Assembly (NCBI GenBank): GCA_963705515.1 | Contig: CAVPJV010000009.1 | Span: forward strand, 744,001-808,000 | From: Gaiellasilicea sp963705515 | GTDB lineage: Bacteria > Actinomycetota > Thermoleophilia > Gaiellales > Gaiellaceae | DNA length: 64,000 bases | Reading direction: 5' to 3' | Part shown: positions 7,699 through 17,399 of the stretch, in pieces | How the letters are laid out: each line of letters begins with the position of its first letter | How positions within the stretch are numbered: the stretch's first letter is position 1 | The notes under the pieces: model-generated | Told to the model about the DNA's origin: nothing | Database searches by the model: none | What the model saw: only the letters and a program-made list of their open reading frames with translations | Translations under genes and position numbers: made by a program

Positions 7699-8932
7699 TC
7701 AGCGAACGGAAATGCGGTTGGGCGGCCAGTAGGTCGCGAAGACCTTGCCGATCAGGTTCTTGCGCGGCACCGTCCCCCACTCGCGCGAGTCGCAGGACTG
7801 CGAGCGGTTGTCGCCCATCATGAAGTACTGCCCCGTGGGGACGTTGTACGTCTCCGGCCCGCGCGTGTCGCGCCGGTTCGGCTGGATGTAGGGCTCGTCG
7901 AGCTGCTTGCCGTTGACGAAGACGTAGCTCGAGCCACGGATGTTCCGGAGCTCGATCCGGTCGCCGGGCAGGCCGATCAGCCGCTTGACGAAGGTCCCGC
8001 CGGCGCCGCAGCGCTGCCGCGCGGCGGGCGGTGTCTCGAAGACGACGATCTCGCCGCGCTTCGGGTCGCGAAAGCGGTAGATGAAGCGGTTCGCGAGCAC
8101 GCGGTCGGAGAAGCGCGCCTCGCAGCCATTCGCCGGCCTGGCGCAGTGGAGCGTCGGCTCCATCGACGAGGACGGGAATCCGGTACGGGTTCACGACCCA
8201 GGCCTTGATCGCGAGCACGATCGCGATCGCGCCGGCGATCGTCACCACCCAGTCGATCGTGACGCGCCAGCCGTGCGGCAGGCCGCGGGTGAGCCGGTCG
8301 ACGGGGTTGCGGGAGTGGCGCTCCGGCTGCGGCGCCGCCACCGGCTCCGGCTCGGACGGGGTCACGAACGGGTCGGGGACCGACTCGGGCAGCGACGTCA
8401 CGGCCGCCGCGGGGGCCGTTTCCGTCTCGGCTTCGGGCGCCTCGGGCCGGAGCGCGTACCAGGCGGTGGCGACCGCGAGACCAGTCCAGAGCAGGTCGAA
8501 GAGGCCGAACACCTCGCTCAGGTTCTCGCGGAAGAGCGTGAACATCTCCCCCGAGAGCAGGCCGGTCTGATTCGGGAGGCCCTGCTCTGCCTCCTGGACC
8601 GCGAAGGCGAAGCCGAGGTACTTGCCGAGCAGGACGCCGAGCAGCGCCGTCACGACCGCGATCGCCTGCAGGTCGGCCGAGCGGCGGCCGCCCGCGGCGC
8701 GCTCGACGGCGAAGCCGCACAGGAAGCCGATGCCCCAGGCGACGACCCCGACCTCGTAGGACGTGTACTTGGAGATCAGGCCCCACGCCACGCCGCCGGC
8801 GATCGCCGCGACGAGGCCTGCCACGAGCGCGAGGCCGGTGGAGCCGCTCTCCTCGGTCTTGACCGGCACCGGCGGCGGCGCGTCCTGGCGCGACCCGTCG
8901 GGCTCCCAGCCGTAGCGCTCGAAGTCGCTCAT
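7699..8932 (-). CDS. lepB: signal peptidase I with four-helix N-terminal extension; one-base frameshift as sequenced
   Basis: Two frames join into one protein of about 410 residues. The first frame starts at ATG 8932, overlapping the trmD stop by four bases. It holds four hydrophobic segments (about residues 32-55, 60-82, 90-118, 135-160), a Pro-Glu linker, and the membrane anchor of signal peptidase ending NPYRIP. The second frame resumes at SSSMEPTLHC, with catalytic Ser before Met, catalytic Lys in FVKRLIGLPGD and GDNRSQS. The break, an apparent extra base in the GGG at 8174-8176, falls right at the catalytic serine. Signal peptidase I removes signal peptides after Sec/Tat export. Confidence 0.88.
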
Positions 8933-9600
8933 GACGTCCCCAGCTGGTGGGCGCTCCGCTCGCGGCTCTGCTCCTTGCGCCACTCGGCGACGCGGCCGTG
9001 GTCGCCCGAGAGCAGGATCTCCGGGACGGTCCAGCCGCGGAACTCGGCGGGCCGGGTGTAGTGCGGATACTCGAGACCGCCCTCGAGCTCGGTCGAGAAG
9101 CTCTCGTGCTCGCCCGATCCCTCGGCGAGCGCGCCCGGCAGCCGACGGGCGATCGCGTCGAGCAGCACCATCGCCGGCAGCTCGCCGCCGGAGAGCACGT
9201 ACGGGCCGATCGAGATCGCGTCGGAGGCAAGGTGCGTGACGATCCGCTCGTCGAACCCCTCGAAGCGTGAGGAGAGGAACGTCAGCGCCGGCTCGGCCGC
9301 GAGCTCCTCGACGACGGACTGGGTCAGGGGCCGCCCCTGCGGCGTCAGCGCGATCACCCGCTGCTCGCGCGAGGTGCCGTAGACCGCATCGAGCGCCGCC
9401 GCGACGACGTCGACGCGCAGCACCATCCCGGCGCCGCCGCCGTAGGGCTCGTCGTCGACCTGGCCGCTGCGCAGCGGCGTCGTGTCGCGGTAGTTGAAGA
9501 GCCGGAGCTCGAGCTCGGTGCCGAGGACGGCCGCGAGCGGCCGCTGCTCGGTCATCCACGCGAATGCGTGCGGAACCTGGGTGAAGATGTCGAGACGCAC
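8929..9600 (-). CDS. trmD: tRNA (guanine37-N1)-methyltransferase TrmD
   Basis: The 223-residue product matches TrmD: MRLDIFTQVPHAF at the start, DDEPYGGGAGMVLR, the knot segment SIGPYVLSGGELPAMVLLDA and the C-terminal PHYTRPAEFRG. It transfers a methyl from SAM to G37 of tRNA and prevents frameshifting. SPOUT knot residues are intact. It stands in the usual rpsP-khpA-rimM-trmD-rplS block, here with lepB inserted before rplS. Its stop overlaps the lepB start. Confidence 0.98.
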   Translation of the reverse strand: MRLDIFTQVPHAFAWMTEQRPLAAVLGTELELRLFNYRDTTPLRSGQVDDEPYGGGAGMVLRVDVVAAALDAVYGTSREQRVIALTPQGRPLTQSVVEELAAEPALTFLSSRFEGFDERIVTHLASDAISIGPYVLSGGELPAMVLLDAIARRLPGALAEGSGEHESFSTELEGGLEYPHYTRPAEFRGWTVPEILLSGDHGRVAEWRKEQSRERSAHQLGTS

Positions 9601-9612
9601 AGCCGGAGCAGG

Positions 9613-10083
9613 TTACTCGTCGGCGTCCGCGAAGCCGCGGGCGACGAGGATCCGGCCTTCGTCGAGGTCGATGTCGAGCACGCAGGACTCGACGAGCGGC
9701 AGCAGCAGCCCGGAGTCGAGCGCGAGCGTGTCGTTGGCCGGCCCGTTCTCCACCTCGCTGACAGTACCGAGCGCGCGGCCGCCTTCCTCCTCGACGCGGA
9801 GGCCGACGAGCTGGAAGACGTAGTAGGCGTCCTCTTCGGGCTCGGGCAGATCCTCGCGGCGCACGGCGAGCGTGGCACCGCGCGGCACGGTCCGCTCGAG
9901 CTTGATCACAGGGCGGCCGCCCGCGCCCCGCTTCGAGACGACGATCTCGGCGGGCTTGCCGTCGACGAGCAGCACCGCGCCGCGCGCGAAGCGCTCGGGC
10001 GCGTCGCTGGCGCCCTCGACGAAGAAGGAGCCGTCGACCCCGTGCGGCCGGCCCACGCGGCCGACCGTCACGAGCTCACTCAA
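9613..10083 (-). CDS. rimM: ribosome maturation factor RimM
   Basis: The 156-residue protein opens with VTVGRVGRPHGVDGSFFV, the RimM N-terminal barrel, and closes with a PRC-barrel part (DAYYVFQLVGLRV, LLPLVESCVLDIDL). RimM helps assemble the 30S head by binding S19. Its start overlaps the end of khpA by eight bases, and trmD follows after 12 bases, the normal order. All expected segments are present and in frame. Confidence 0.96.
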   Translation of the reverse strand: MSELVTVGRVGRPHGVDGSFFVEGASDAPERFARGAVLLVDGKPAEIVVSKRGAGGRPVIKLERTVPRGATLAVRREDLPEPEEDAYYVFQLVGLRVEEEGGRALGTVSEVENGPANDTLALDSGLLLPLVESCVLDIDLDEGRILVARGFADADE

Positions 10084-10306
10084 CGATGTCGAGGATCACG
10101 CGCTTGCGCGATCCAGCCGCGCTCGCGCGCACGATCGTGCGCAGTGCCCGGGCGAGCCTGCCCTGGCGGCCGATCACCTTGCCGCGGTCCTCGGGAGCGA
10201 CGTAGAGCTCGAGCACGGTCGCATCCTCACGCTCGACCTGCTCGACGCGCACGGCATCGGGATCGTCGACGAGCTGCTTCGCGAGCCAGGTGAGCAGCTC
10301 CGCCAC
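10076..10306 (-). CDS. khpA: KH-domain RNA-binding protein KhpA (YlqC)
   Basis: The 76-residue protein starts at a GTG that shares one base with the rpsP stop. It carries a single KH domain with the GxxG loop in GKVIGRQGRLARALRTIV. KhpA binds RNA, usually with KhpB/Jag. Its location between rpsP and rimM is diagnostic. The open frame extends farther upstream but would overlap rpsP, so the GTG is preferred. Confidence 0.95.
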   Translation of the reverse strand: MAELLTWLAKQLVDDPDAVRVEQVEREDATVLELYVAPEDRGKVIGRQGRLARALRTIVRASAAGSRKRVILDIVE

Positions 10307-10551
10307 TAGGCGTTGATCCCGGCGGCCTTGATCAGCTTGGCGACCGCGTCGGAGGGCTGCGCGCCCTTGCCGAGCCACTCGGTCACCTTCGCCTCGTCGA
10401 GATCGATCGTCGACGGCTCGGTCTGCGGGTTGTAGCGACCGATGATCTCGATGAAGCGGCCGTCACGCGGCGAGCGCTGGTCGGCGACGACCACGCGGTA
10501 GATCGGGTTCTTCTTCGAGCCGACACGCGTCAGCCTCATCCGTACTGCCAT
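10306..10551 (-). CDS. rpsP: 30S ribosomal protein S16
   Basis: Eighty-one residues beginning MAVRMRLTRVGSKKNPIYR, then VVADQRSPRDGRFIE and IGRYNP, all S16 hallmarks. S16 binds 16S rRNA early in 30S assembly. It lies five bases after the ffh stop and is directly coupled to khpA. Length is normal. Confidence 0.98.
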   Translation of the reverse strand: MAVRMRLTRVGSKKNPIYRVVVADQRSPRDGRFIEIIGRYNPQTEPSTIDLDEAKVTEWLGKGAQPSDAVAKLIKAAGINA

Positions 10552-10556
10552 TACCT

Positions 10557-11885
10557 CTATCTCCGTCCTGTCTTGGTCATTTGCCCGGGAAGTGTAGGCA
10601 TCTTTCCCTTGCCCATCTGCTTCATCATCTTTTCCATCTGCTTGCGGGCGGAGAGAAGCTTGTTCACGTCCTGGATCGTCTGGCCGCTGCCGGCGGCGAT
10701 CCGCTGCCTGCGGGAGCCGTCGATCAGATGCGGCCTGCTCCGCTCCTGCGGCGTCATCGAGAGCACGATCGCCTCGACGCGCGCGAGCTGACGCTCGTCG
10801 ATGTCGACGTCCTTCAGCTGGTTGCCGAGCCCCGGGATCATCTTCATCACGCCCTGGATCGGCCCCATCTTCTTCAGCATCTTCTGCGCGGAGAGGAAGT
10901 CGTCGAAGGTGAAGATGCCGGCGCGCATCCGCGCTTCCATCGCCGCCTGCTCGTCCTCCTCGACCGCCGCCTCCGCCTTCTCGATCAGCGTCAGCACGTC
11001 GCCCATGCCGAGGATTCGCGAGGCCATCCGGTCGGGGTGGAAGTACTCGAGCTGGTCGAGCTTCTCGCCGACCGAGACGAGCTTGATCGGCTTGCCGGTG
11101 ACGGCGCGAACTGAGAGCGCTGCGCCGCCGCGCGCGTCGCCGTCCAGCTTCGTCAGCACGACGCCGTCGAAGGCGATCCGCTCGAAGAACGACTGCGCGA
11201 CGTTGACCGCCTCCTGGCCTGTCATCGCGTCGAGGACGAGCAGGACGTTGGTCGGCTTCGCCGCGTCGCGGACGCGCCCGAGCTCCTCCATCAGCGCCTC
11301 GTCGATCTGCAGCCGGCCGGCGGTGTCGACGATGACGACGTCGTTGCCGGCCGCACGGGCGGCGTCGAGGCCCTGCTTCACGACCTCGACCGGATCCTTC
11401 GTGTCGCGGCGGTAGACGGGGATCTGGATCTGGCGGCCGAGCTGCTCGAGCTGGTCGATCGCAGCCGGGCGCTGCAGGTCGGCGGCGATCAGCGCGGGCT
11501 TCTTCCCGTCCTTGCGCAGGAGCAGCGCCAGCTTGGCGGACGTCGTCGTCTTGCCCGAGCCCTGGAGACCCGCCATCAGGATCACGGTCGGCGGCTTCCC
11601 GAACGCGAGCCGGGAGTCGCCGGAGCCCATCAGGGTCGTCAGCTCCTCGTGAACGATCTTCACGACCTGCTGGCCGGCGTCGAGGCCCTTCAGGACGTCC
11701 TGGCCGGTCGCGCGCTCGCGAACCTGCGCGACGAAGTCCTTGACGACCTGGAAGTTGACGTCGGCCTCGAGCAGCGCGAGCCTGATCTCGCGCATCGCCT
11801 TCGAGATCGCCTCCTCGTCGAGGCGGCCCTTGCCGCGGAGGTCGCCGAGGGCGTGCTGGAGCTTGTCTGAAAGGGTGTCGAACAC
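10557..11885 (-). CDS. ffh: signal recognition particle protein Ffh
   Basis: The 442-residue product has the N domain (MFDTLSDKLQHALGDLRGKG), the SRP GTPase G domain with P-loop GLQGSGKTT near residue 106, DTAGRL and TKLDGDARGG, and a methionine-rich M domain ending KMPTLPGQM that binds 4.5S RNA and signal sequences. Start codon is GTG. With FtsY, encoded nearby, it targets nascent membrane proteins to SecYEG. I did not find an SRP RNA gene in the window. Confidence 0.98.
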   Translation of the reverse strand: MFDTLSDKLQHALGDLRGKGRLDEEAISKAMREIRLALLEADVNFQVVKDFVAQVRERATGQDVLKGLDAGQQVVKIVHEELTTLMGSGDSRLAFGKPPTVILMAGLQGSGKTTTSAKLALLLRKDGKKPALIAADLQRPAAIDQLEQLGRQIQIPVYRRDTKDPVEVVKQGLDAARAAGNDVVIVDTAGRLQIDEALMEELGRVRDAAKPTNVLLVLDAMTGQEAVNVAQSFFERIAFDGVVLTKLDGDARGGAALSVRAVTGKPIKLVSVGEKLDQLEYFHPDRMASRILGMGDVLTLIEKAEAAVEEDEQAAMEARMRAGIFTFDDFLSAQKMLKKMGPIQGVMKMIPGLGNQLKDVDIDERQLARVEAIVLSMTPQERSRPHLIDGSRRQRIAAGSGQTIQDVNKLLSARKQMEKMMKQMGKGKMPTLPGQMTKTGRR

Positions 11886-11929
11886 GGGCGGACAGTGTAG
11901 ATATCCCTCAACGAGACGAAGGAGGCGGC

Positions 11930-12142
11930 ATGGCCAGCATCGCGAAGGTGATCACCGTCATCGGCAGCTCCCCGGACGGCTTTGCAGAGGCGGCTCAGGT
12001 AGCGGTGACCGAGGCGTCGAAGACGCTGCGCGGCGTTTCCGGCGCTCAGGTGATGTCGATGAGCTGCGACATCACGGACGGGAAGATCACGACGTTCAAG
12101 ACGACGGTGAACATCGCATTCGCGGTCGAGGGAGACCGCTAG
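11930..12142 (+). CDS. dodecin-family flavin-binding protein
   Basis: A 70-residue protein with the dodecin pattern: AKVITVIGSSPDGFAEAAQVAVTEA, then SKTLRGVSG and a strand-rich C-terminus (DGKITTFKTTVNIAFAV). Dodecins form 12-subunit shells that bind flavins or CoA and buffer free riboflavin. A strong Shine-Dalgarno (AAGGAGG, four bases before ATG) is visible. It is divergent from ffh and followed at once by a 25-bp palindrome. A link to the rib genes in this window is plausible but not shown. Confidence 0.88.
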   Translation: MASIAKVITVIGSSPDGFAEAAQVAVTEASKTLRGVSGAQVMSMSCDITDGKITTFKTTVNIAFAVEGDR

Positions 12143-12152
12143 CCCGAACGAC

Positions 12153-12177
12153 GCCTAGTAACAGACTGTTACTTGGC
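12153..12177. repeat. 25-bp palindromic repeat, copy A
   Basis: The arm GCCTAGTAACAG, a central A, and the arm CTGTTACTTGGC form an inverted repeat with one arm mismatch. The same element recurs at 33526, 39756 and 39811. Here it lies between convergent genes, and the TAA stop of the 60-aa minus-strand ORF lies inside it. It could act as a bidirectional terminator or protein site, but there is no T-tract. Confidence 0.9.
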
Positions 12178-12351
12178 TTCGCGCATCGCTGCGAAGCCGC
12201 GCAGCTGCGGCAGGGTCACGTCCGCCGCGACTGCGATCGCACCGGCAGCCGCGAGACCGGACGAGCGGCGGAGGAGCCCGAGCACGAACAGCACGAGCCC
12301 GGTCGCGCCGACGGGGCCGAGCGCGATCCGCAGCTCGTTCCCGTCTGCCAT
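12169..12351 (-). CDS. small predicted membrane protein, 60 aa
   Basis: The ORF starts ATG 9 bases after the ftsY stop and ends at a TAA inside palindrome copy A. Two hydrophobic stretches (ALGPVGATGLVLFVLGLL, residues 10-27, and GLAAAGAIAVAADV) suggest one or two membrane passes. The position is operon-like, behind ftsY. I recognise no family. Because part of its end is a repeat, the last residues may not be conserved; a chance ORF is the alternative. Confidence 0.5.
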   Translation of the reverse strand: MADGNELRIALGPVGATGLVLFVLGLLRRSSGLAAAGAIAVAADVTLPQLRGFAAMREAK

Positions 12352-12360
12352 GCGCCGGGC

Positions 12361-13311
12361 CTACGCCGAGACGAGCGCGCGCGCGAAGTCGTGCGGGTCG
12401 AACGGCCGCAGGTCGTCGAGGCCCTCACCGACGCCGATCAGCTTCACGGGGAGGCCTAGCTCGTAGGCGATCGCGACGGCGATCCCGCCCTTCGCGGACC
12501 CGTCGAGCTTCGTCAGCGCGACACCGGTGACGCCGGCCGTCTCGCCGAAGAGCCGCGCCTGCTGAAGGCCGTTCTGGCCCGTGGTCGCGTCGACAACGAG
12601 CAGTGTCTCGTGTGGAGCGCCTTCGAGCCGGCTCTCGATCACGCGGCGCACCTTCGCCAGCTCCTCCATCAGGTTCGACTGCGTGTGCAGGCGGCCGGCG
12701 GTGTCGACGATCGCGACGTCCTTGCCGCGGGCACGGGCGGCCTCGATGGCGTCGTAGGCGACCGCGGCCGGGTCGGCGCCCTGCGCAGCGCCGACGAAGT
12801 CGGCCTGCGCACGGTCGGCCCAGATCTCGAGCTGCTCCTCGGCAGCCGCACGCCACGTGTCGGCCGCGCCGAGCAGGACGGTGCGGTCGTGCTCGCGCAG
12901 CTTCTGCGCCAGCTTCCCGATCGTCGTCGTCTTCCCGGTCCCGTTGACGCCGACGACGAGGATGACGCTGGGGCTGGCGGGCAGGTTCAGCGTCCCGGGC
13001 TCGCCGAGCATCTCCGCGATCTCCTCCGCGAGCGCGCCGTTCAGGTCGGTCAGGTCGTTACGGGCCTCCAGCCGGCGCACGAGCTCGGCGGTCGCCCGGA
13101 CGCCGACGTCGCCCTGGATCAGCGCCTCCTCGAGCCGCTCCCAGTCCTCGTCGTTGCCGGGATCGAAGGTCGCGGCGGCGAGCTCGCCGGTGAGAGCGCG
13201 GCGGCTCTTGCCGAGCGAGTCGCGCAGGCGACCGAAGAAGCCCTCGCGTTGCTCTGCCGTCTCCTCCGGCCCTGCGGCATCTCCCAACAGCTCTGACCAG
13301 CTTCTCGCCAT
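12361..13311 (-). CDS. ftsY: signal recognition particle receptor FtsY
   Basis: The 316-residue protein has a short N-terminal linker, the helical N domain (LRDSLGKSRRALTGEL) and the SRP-type G domain: VVGVNGTGKTTTIGKLA near residue 120, DTAGRLHTQ, TKLDGSAKGG and GVGEGLDDL. The long acidic A domain of E. coli FtsY is absent, as usual in actinobacteria. FtsY docks Ffh-ribosome complexes at the membrane. It is 25 bases from the divergent MmcQ/YjbR gene. Confidence 0.98.
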   Translation of the reverse strand: MARSWSELLGDAAGPEETAEQREGFFGRLRDSLGKSRRALTGELAAATFDPGNDEDWERLEEALIQGDVGVRATAELVRRLEARNDLTDLNGALAEEIAEMLGEPGTLNLPASPSVILVVGVNGTGKTTTIGKLAQKLREHDRTVLLGAADTWRAAAEEQLEIWADRAQADFVGAAQGADPAAVAYDAIEAARARGKDVAIVDTAGRLHTQSNLMEELAKVRRVIESRLEGAPHETLLVVDATTGQNGLQQARLFGETAGVTGVALTKLDGSAKGGIAVAIAYELGLPVKLIGVGEGLDDLRPFDPHDFARALVSA

Positions 13312-13336
13312 CGGCGCGGAACGTTAGCCTCAGCGC

Positions 13337-13681
13337 ATGGTCACGTGGCAGCGAGTCGCCGAGATCGCGCGCGAGCTCCCCGAGATCGAGGAGACGACCT
13401 CGTGGGGCAAGCCGTCGTTCGCGGTCCGCGGGAAGAAGTTTGCCGGCCTCTCGACGCGCCACGAGGGAGCGATGTGGACGCGCTGCGACCGGGAGGAGCG
13501 GCCGCTGCTCGTCGCGTCGAACCCGGACGCCTACCGGCTGACTCCCCACTTCGAGGCGTCACCCGCCTTCCTGCTGATCTGGCTCGAGCACATCGACGAG
13601 GACGAGGTGCGCGAGCGCCTGATCGACGCGTGGCTGATCCAGGCGCCGAAGCGCCTGGCGGCGCAGCACGAGTTCGACTAG
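13337..13681 (+). CDS. MmcQ/YjbR family protein
   Basis: The 114-residue product shows the MmcQ/YjbR pattern: VAEIARELPEIEETTSWGKPSF, VRGKKFAGLS and FLLIWLEHIDEDEVRERLIDAW. The fold resembles a double-wing DNA-binding motif, but the role is unknown. It is divergent from ftsY and convergent with smc; the two stop codons overlap in one CTAG at 13678-13681, so no terminator lies between them. Confidence 0.85.
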   Translation: MVTWQRVAEIARELPEIEETTSWGKPSFAVRGKKFAGLSTRHEGAMWTRCDREERPLLVASNPDAYRLTPHFEASPAFLLIWLEHIDEDEVRERLIDAWLIQAPKRLAAQHEFD

Positions 13682-16600
13682 CCCGCGAGTGCGGCAGCGT
13701 CTTCGCGCGGAAGGCGGCGCGAGACGATCTGGCTGATGCCGTCGCCGCCCATCGTCACGCCGTAGAGGACGTCGGCTGCCTCCATCGTCCGTTTCTGGTG
13801 CGTGATCACGACGAACTGCGCGCGGTCGGCGTAGCGGCGCAGCAGCTCGACGAAGCGGCCGATGTTGGCGTCGTCGAGCGCCGCCTCGACCTCGTCGAGG
13901 AGGTAGAACGGGCACGGCTTCGCGAGGAAGAGCGCGAACAGGAACGAGATCGCCCCGAGCGCCTTCTCGCCGCCGGAGAGCATTCCCAGCCGCGTGATCT
14001 TCTTGCCGGCGGGCCGCAGCTCGACCTCCACCCCGGTCTCGCCACCTTCGTCATCAGGCTCGACGAGGCGCAGCCTCCCCTCGCCGCCCGGGAAGAGCGT
14101 CGCCGCGACCTCCTCGAAGTGCTCGGCGACGGCCGCGTACGTGTCGGCGAAGCGGCGCTCGACCGTCGCGGCGAGCTCGTCGCGCAGGTCGGCCAGCTCC
14201 TTGAGGCTCTGCTCGAGGTCCTCCCGCTGCGTCTCGAGCTCGACAAGGCGCTCCTTCTCGGCCTCGTACTCCTCCTTCGCGAGCGGGTTGACCTGGCCGA
14301 GCTGGATCGCGCCGCTGCTCCAAGCGCTCGGCGCGCGCGGCCAGCTCGGCGCGGTCGTCCCCCTCGGCCGGCTCGGCGGATGCCTCCTCGAGCCGGCGGC
14401 GTGCGTCCGCCGCATCGGCCTCGATCCGCGTCAGCTCGATCTCGATCTCGGTCGCGCGCTGCGCCGCCTCCTCCGCGCTCTGGCGTAGCTCCACCTCGGC
14501 GGCGCCGAGGTCACGGAGCGCAGCTCCGAGCTCGCCGGTCCGCGAAGCACCTGCATCGACTCGGGCACGCAGCGGCGCCTCGAAGCGCCCGGCAGCGCCT
14601 CCGGCAACAGCGAGGCTCTCGCCGAGGCGCTCGGCGCCGGCGAGGATCCGGCGGAGCAGGTCGACGTCGCGCGCCGCGGCGCGGCGGGCGCCGGTGGTCG
14701 CGGCCTGAGCAGCCGCGGCGCTCCGCGCGGCCTCGCCGGCCTCGGCGGCAGCCGTGGCGAGCCGCTCCGCCTCCTCGGTCAGCTGCCGCGCCTCCCGCTC
14801 CACCTGCTCGCGCTCCGACTCGTCCACGTGGAGCAGGCGGATCTGGCCCTCGCCGCCGAGGCGGACGCGCGTCAGCTCCGCCGTACCGGCCCGCTCGTTC
14901 GCCGTCGTCGACGCCGCGCGGGCCTCGTGCTCGAGCCCACCCACGCGCGCGAGCTCGGTCGCCAGCTGACCCGCGCGCTCCGTCCCGGCATCGACGCGGG
15001 CGCGCAGCGGCTGCTCCAGCCTGGCGGCTACGGCGACGGCGGCCAAGAGCGTCTCGTCGAGCCGGTCGGCGCCGGAGGAGACGCGCTGCAGGATCCCTGA
15101 ATCGACCGCGCGGACGTCGCGGAGATGCGCCACCTGCGAATACGCGGCCTCAGCCTGCTCGGCGGCCTCGGCGGTCTGCGTGGCGGCGACTGCAGCGACG
15201 CCGGCCTGCACTCGCAGCTCCTCGACCTGGCTTGCGAGCTCGCGCCGCCTCGTCTCCAGCTCGAGCAGGACGGCCTCCGCGGCCTCACCCGCGAACCAGA
15301 GCTCGCCGCGCTGCGGGTCGTAGCCGAACCCCTCCTCGGTCACCGATGGCACGGTCGCCGCGAGCAGCCGGTCGAGCGGGACGACGGGCAGCTCGGCGAC
15401 GCGTTCCGCAGGCCGCTTCCCGACCAGAACGGCGAGGCTGCCGAGACCCGCGTCGCGGGCACGCTGCAGCAGCGTCAGGCCGGCGGCCGCATCCTCTGCG
15501 ACCACTGCCGACGCGCCACGGCCGAGCGCAGCCGCCACGGCACGCTCGGAGCCGGGCGCGACGTCGAGGAGAGAGAGCGCCAGCTCGGCTCCCTCGTCGG
15601 CGAGCATCCGCGCCGCCGGCGCGATGCCTTCCCGCTCTGCCAGCGAGCGCTCGAGCGCGGCGAGGCGCTCCTTCGCGATCGCCGCGCGCTCGACGAGGTC
15701 GTCGCGCGTGTGCGCGGCTGCGCGCGCCGCGGCGTTCGCATCGTTCGCGGTCGCCTCCAACTCGGCCGGCGACGGGCCGGGCCGCTTCGCCGCGGCCTCC
15801 GTCTGGGCCAGCTCGATGCGGACGCGCTCGCGCACCGCCGAGACGGACTCGGCGCGCATCACGATCCGCTCCCGCGCAGTGCCGAGGCGGTAGAGCGCTG
15901 CGGTCGCAACCTCACGACCGCCGGCCGCGTCGGCCAGCTCGGCCTCGATCCCATGGCGTTCGCGCCGGAGAGCGTCGAGCCGCTCCTCGGCCCGCGCGGC
16001 AGCCGCACGTTCGAGCGACGCGAGGCGCTCCTGGGCCGCCCGAGCGCGCTCGGCCGCGGCGCCCCCTGCTGCCGCCGCCGCCCGGGCAGCCGCCGTCGCC
16101 TCGGCGGTCGTCCGCTCGAGCTCGCGCGTCGACTCGTCCGTGATCTCACTCGCGGCCGCCTCGGCCTCGCCGAGGTCGCCGCGCAGGCCGGCGAGCAGGC
16201 TCTGTGCGCCCTCCTGCCGGATCGCGATCCGCTCGGTTGCACCCTGCAGCCGGTAGAGGGCCTTGATCGCCGCCTCGCGCTTCCCGGCGGCGTCGGCGAG
16301 CTCCTCCTCGGCTGCGTGCCGCTCTGCGAGGAGCGCCGTCAGCTTTTCCTGCGCGCTCCGGCGGCCGATCCCGGCCGCGGTCTTGCGCTCCTCGGCCGCT
16401 ACCCGGCGCGCGTCGACGGCGGCGAGGTCGAGCTCGGCGATCCGTGCACGCAGACCCACGATCTCGTTCGCGAGCTTCTCGGCCCGCTCGGCCGCGGTCG
16501 CCTGCAGCGCGAGCGGCCGCAGCCGCTTGCGCACCTCGGCCTCGACGTCGCGGGCGCGCTCGACCTGGATTCCGACCCGGTTCAGCTTCAGCTCGGCGCG

Positions 16601-17128
16601 ATGCTGCCGCCGCTTGAACTTGCCGAGACCGGCGGCCTCCTCGACCAGCTCGCGCCGCTCCTCCGGCTTCGAGGCCAGAACCGCCTCGACCTTGCCCTGG
16701 CTGACGATCGAGTGCATCGAGCCGCCGAGCCCGACGTCGGCGAGCAGCTCGACGAGATCGGTGCGGCGCACCTGCGCCTTGTTCACGAGGTACTGGCCCT
16801 CGCCGCCGCGGTGCAGTCGCCGCGCGATCGAGACCTCGGAGAAGTCGAGCTCGCCGAAGCTGCCGCTCTCGTTGTCGAAGACGAGCTCGACTTCGCAGCT
16901 GTCGGCCGGCGTGCGGCCCTCTGCGCCGTTGAAGAGGACGTCGTCGGGCTTCTCGGCGCGCAGCTCGGACGGAGTCAGCGAGCCGGCGGCCCAGACGATC
17001 GCGTCGGCGACGTTCGACTTGCCCGAGCCGTTCGGCCCCACGACGACGGCGACGCCGGGCTCGAGCTTCAGCTCGAGTGAGTCGGGAAACGACTTGAAGC
17101 CGCGCAGGCGAAGAGAGCGCAGATGCAC
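13678..17128 (-). CDS. smc: chromosome segregation protein SMC; one-base frameshift as sequenced
   Basis: The first frame starts at GTG 17128 (HLRSLRLRGFKSF) with P-loop GPNGSGKSN, then long coiled coils and a hinge region (VVPLDRLLAATVP about residue 570). The second frame resumes at QLGQVNPLAKEEY and carries the ABC signature LSGGEKALGAISFLFAL and Walker B YLLDEVEAALDD. Joined, the protein is about 1,149 residues, normal for SMC. The frames part near 14308 in a GC-rich stretch; one extra base would explain it. SMC with ScpA and ScpB, encoded at 56.7-58 kb, compacts the chromosome. Confidence 0.93.
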
Positions 17129-17173
17129 GGGCGGGAGGCTAGCGGCCGCCGCGGACGGCGACCGCCCCCACGC

Positions 17174-17332
17174 CTAGGCCTCCTCCGCCATCCCGAGCAC
17201 GTCCTCGCGGCTCAGCTTCCCGACCAGCTCAGGGTGCGCCTCGCCGACGTGGCGCTCGACCTTCTCGACGAGTTCGTCGTCGCTCGCGGCGCGGACGACC
17301 TCGCCGCACTCGCAGTTGATCACCTTGCCCAT
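17174..17332 (-). CDS. DUF1059-type small protein
   Basis: Fifty-two residues from ATG 17332, which has GAGGAGG five bases upstream. The pattern MGKVINCECGEVVRAASDD, a conserved His in VERHVGEAHPEL and the C-terminal SREDVLGMAEEA fits DUF1059. The CxC pair and histidines could bind a metal, but the function is unknown. It is upstream of smc with 45 bases between, and divergent from the BTAD regulator. Confidence 0.8.
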   Translation of the reverse strand: MGKVINCECGEVVRAASDDELVEKVERHVGEAHPELVGKLSREDVLGMAEEA

Positions 17333-17399
17333 CGTGTCCTCCTCGCTCGGATCACTGCGCATTGTCGCCGGGCCGGGTTGCCGTTACCTTGGCGAAACC

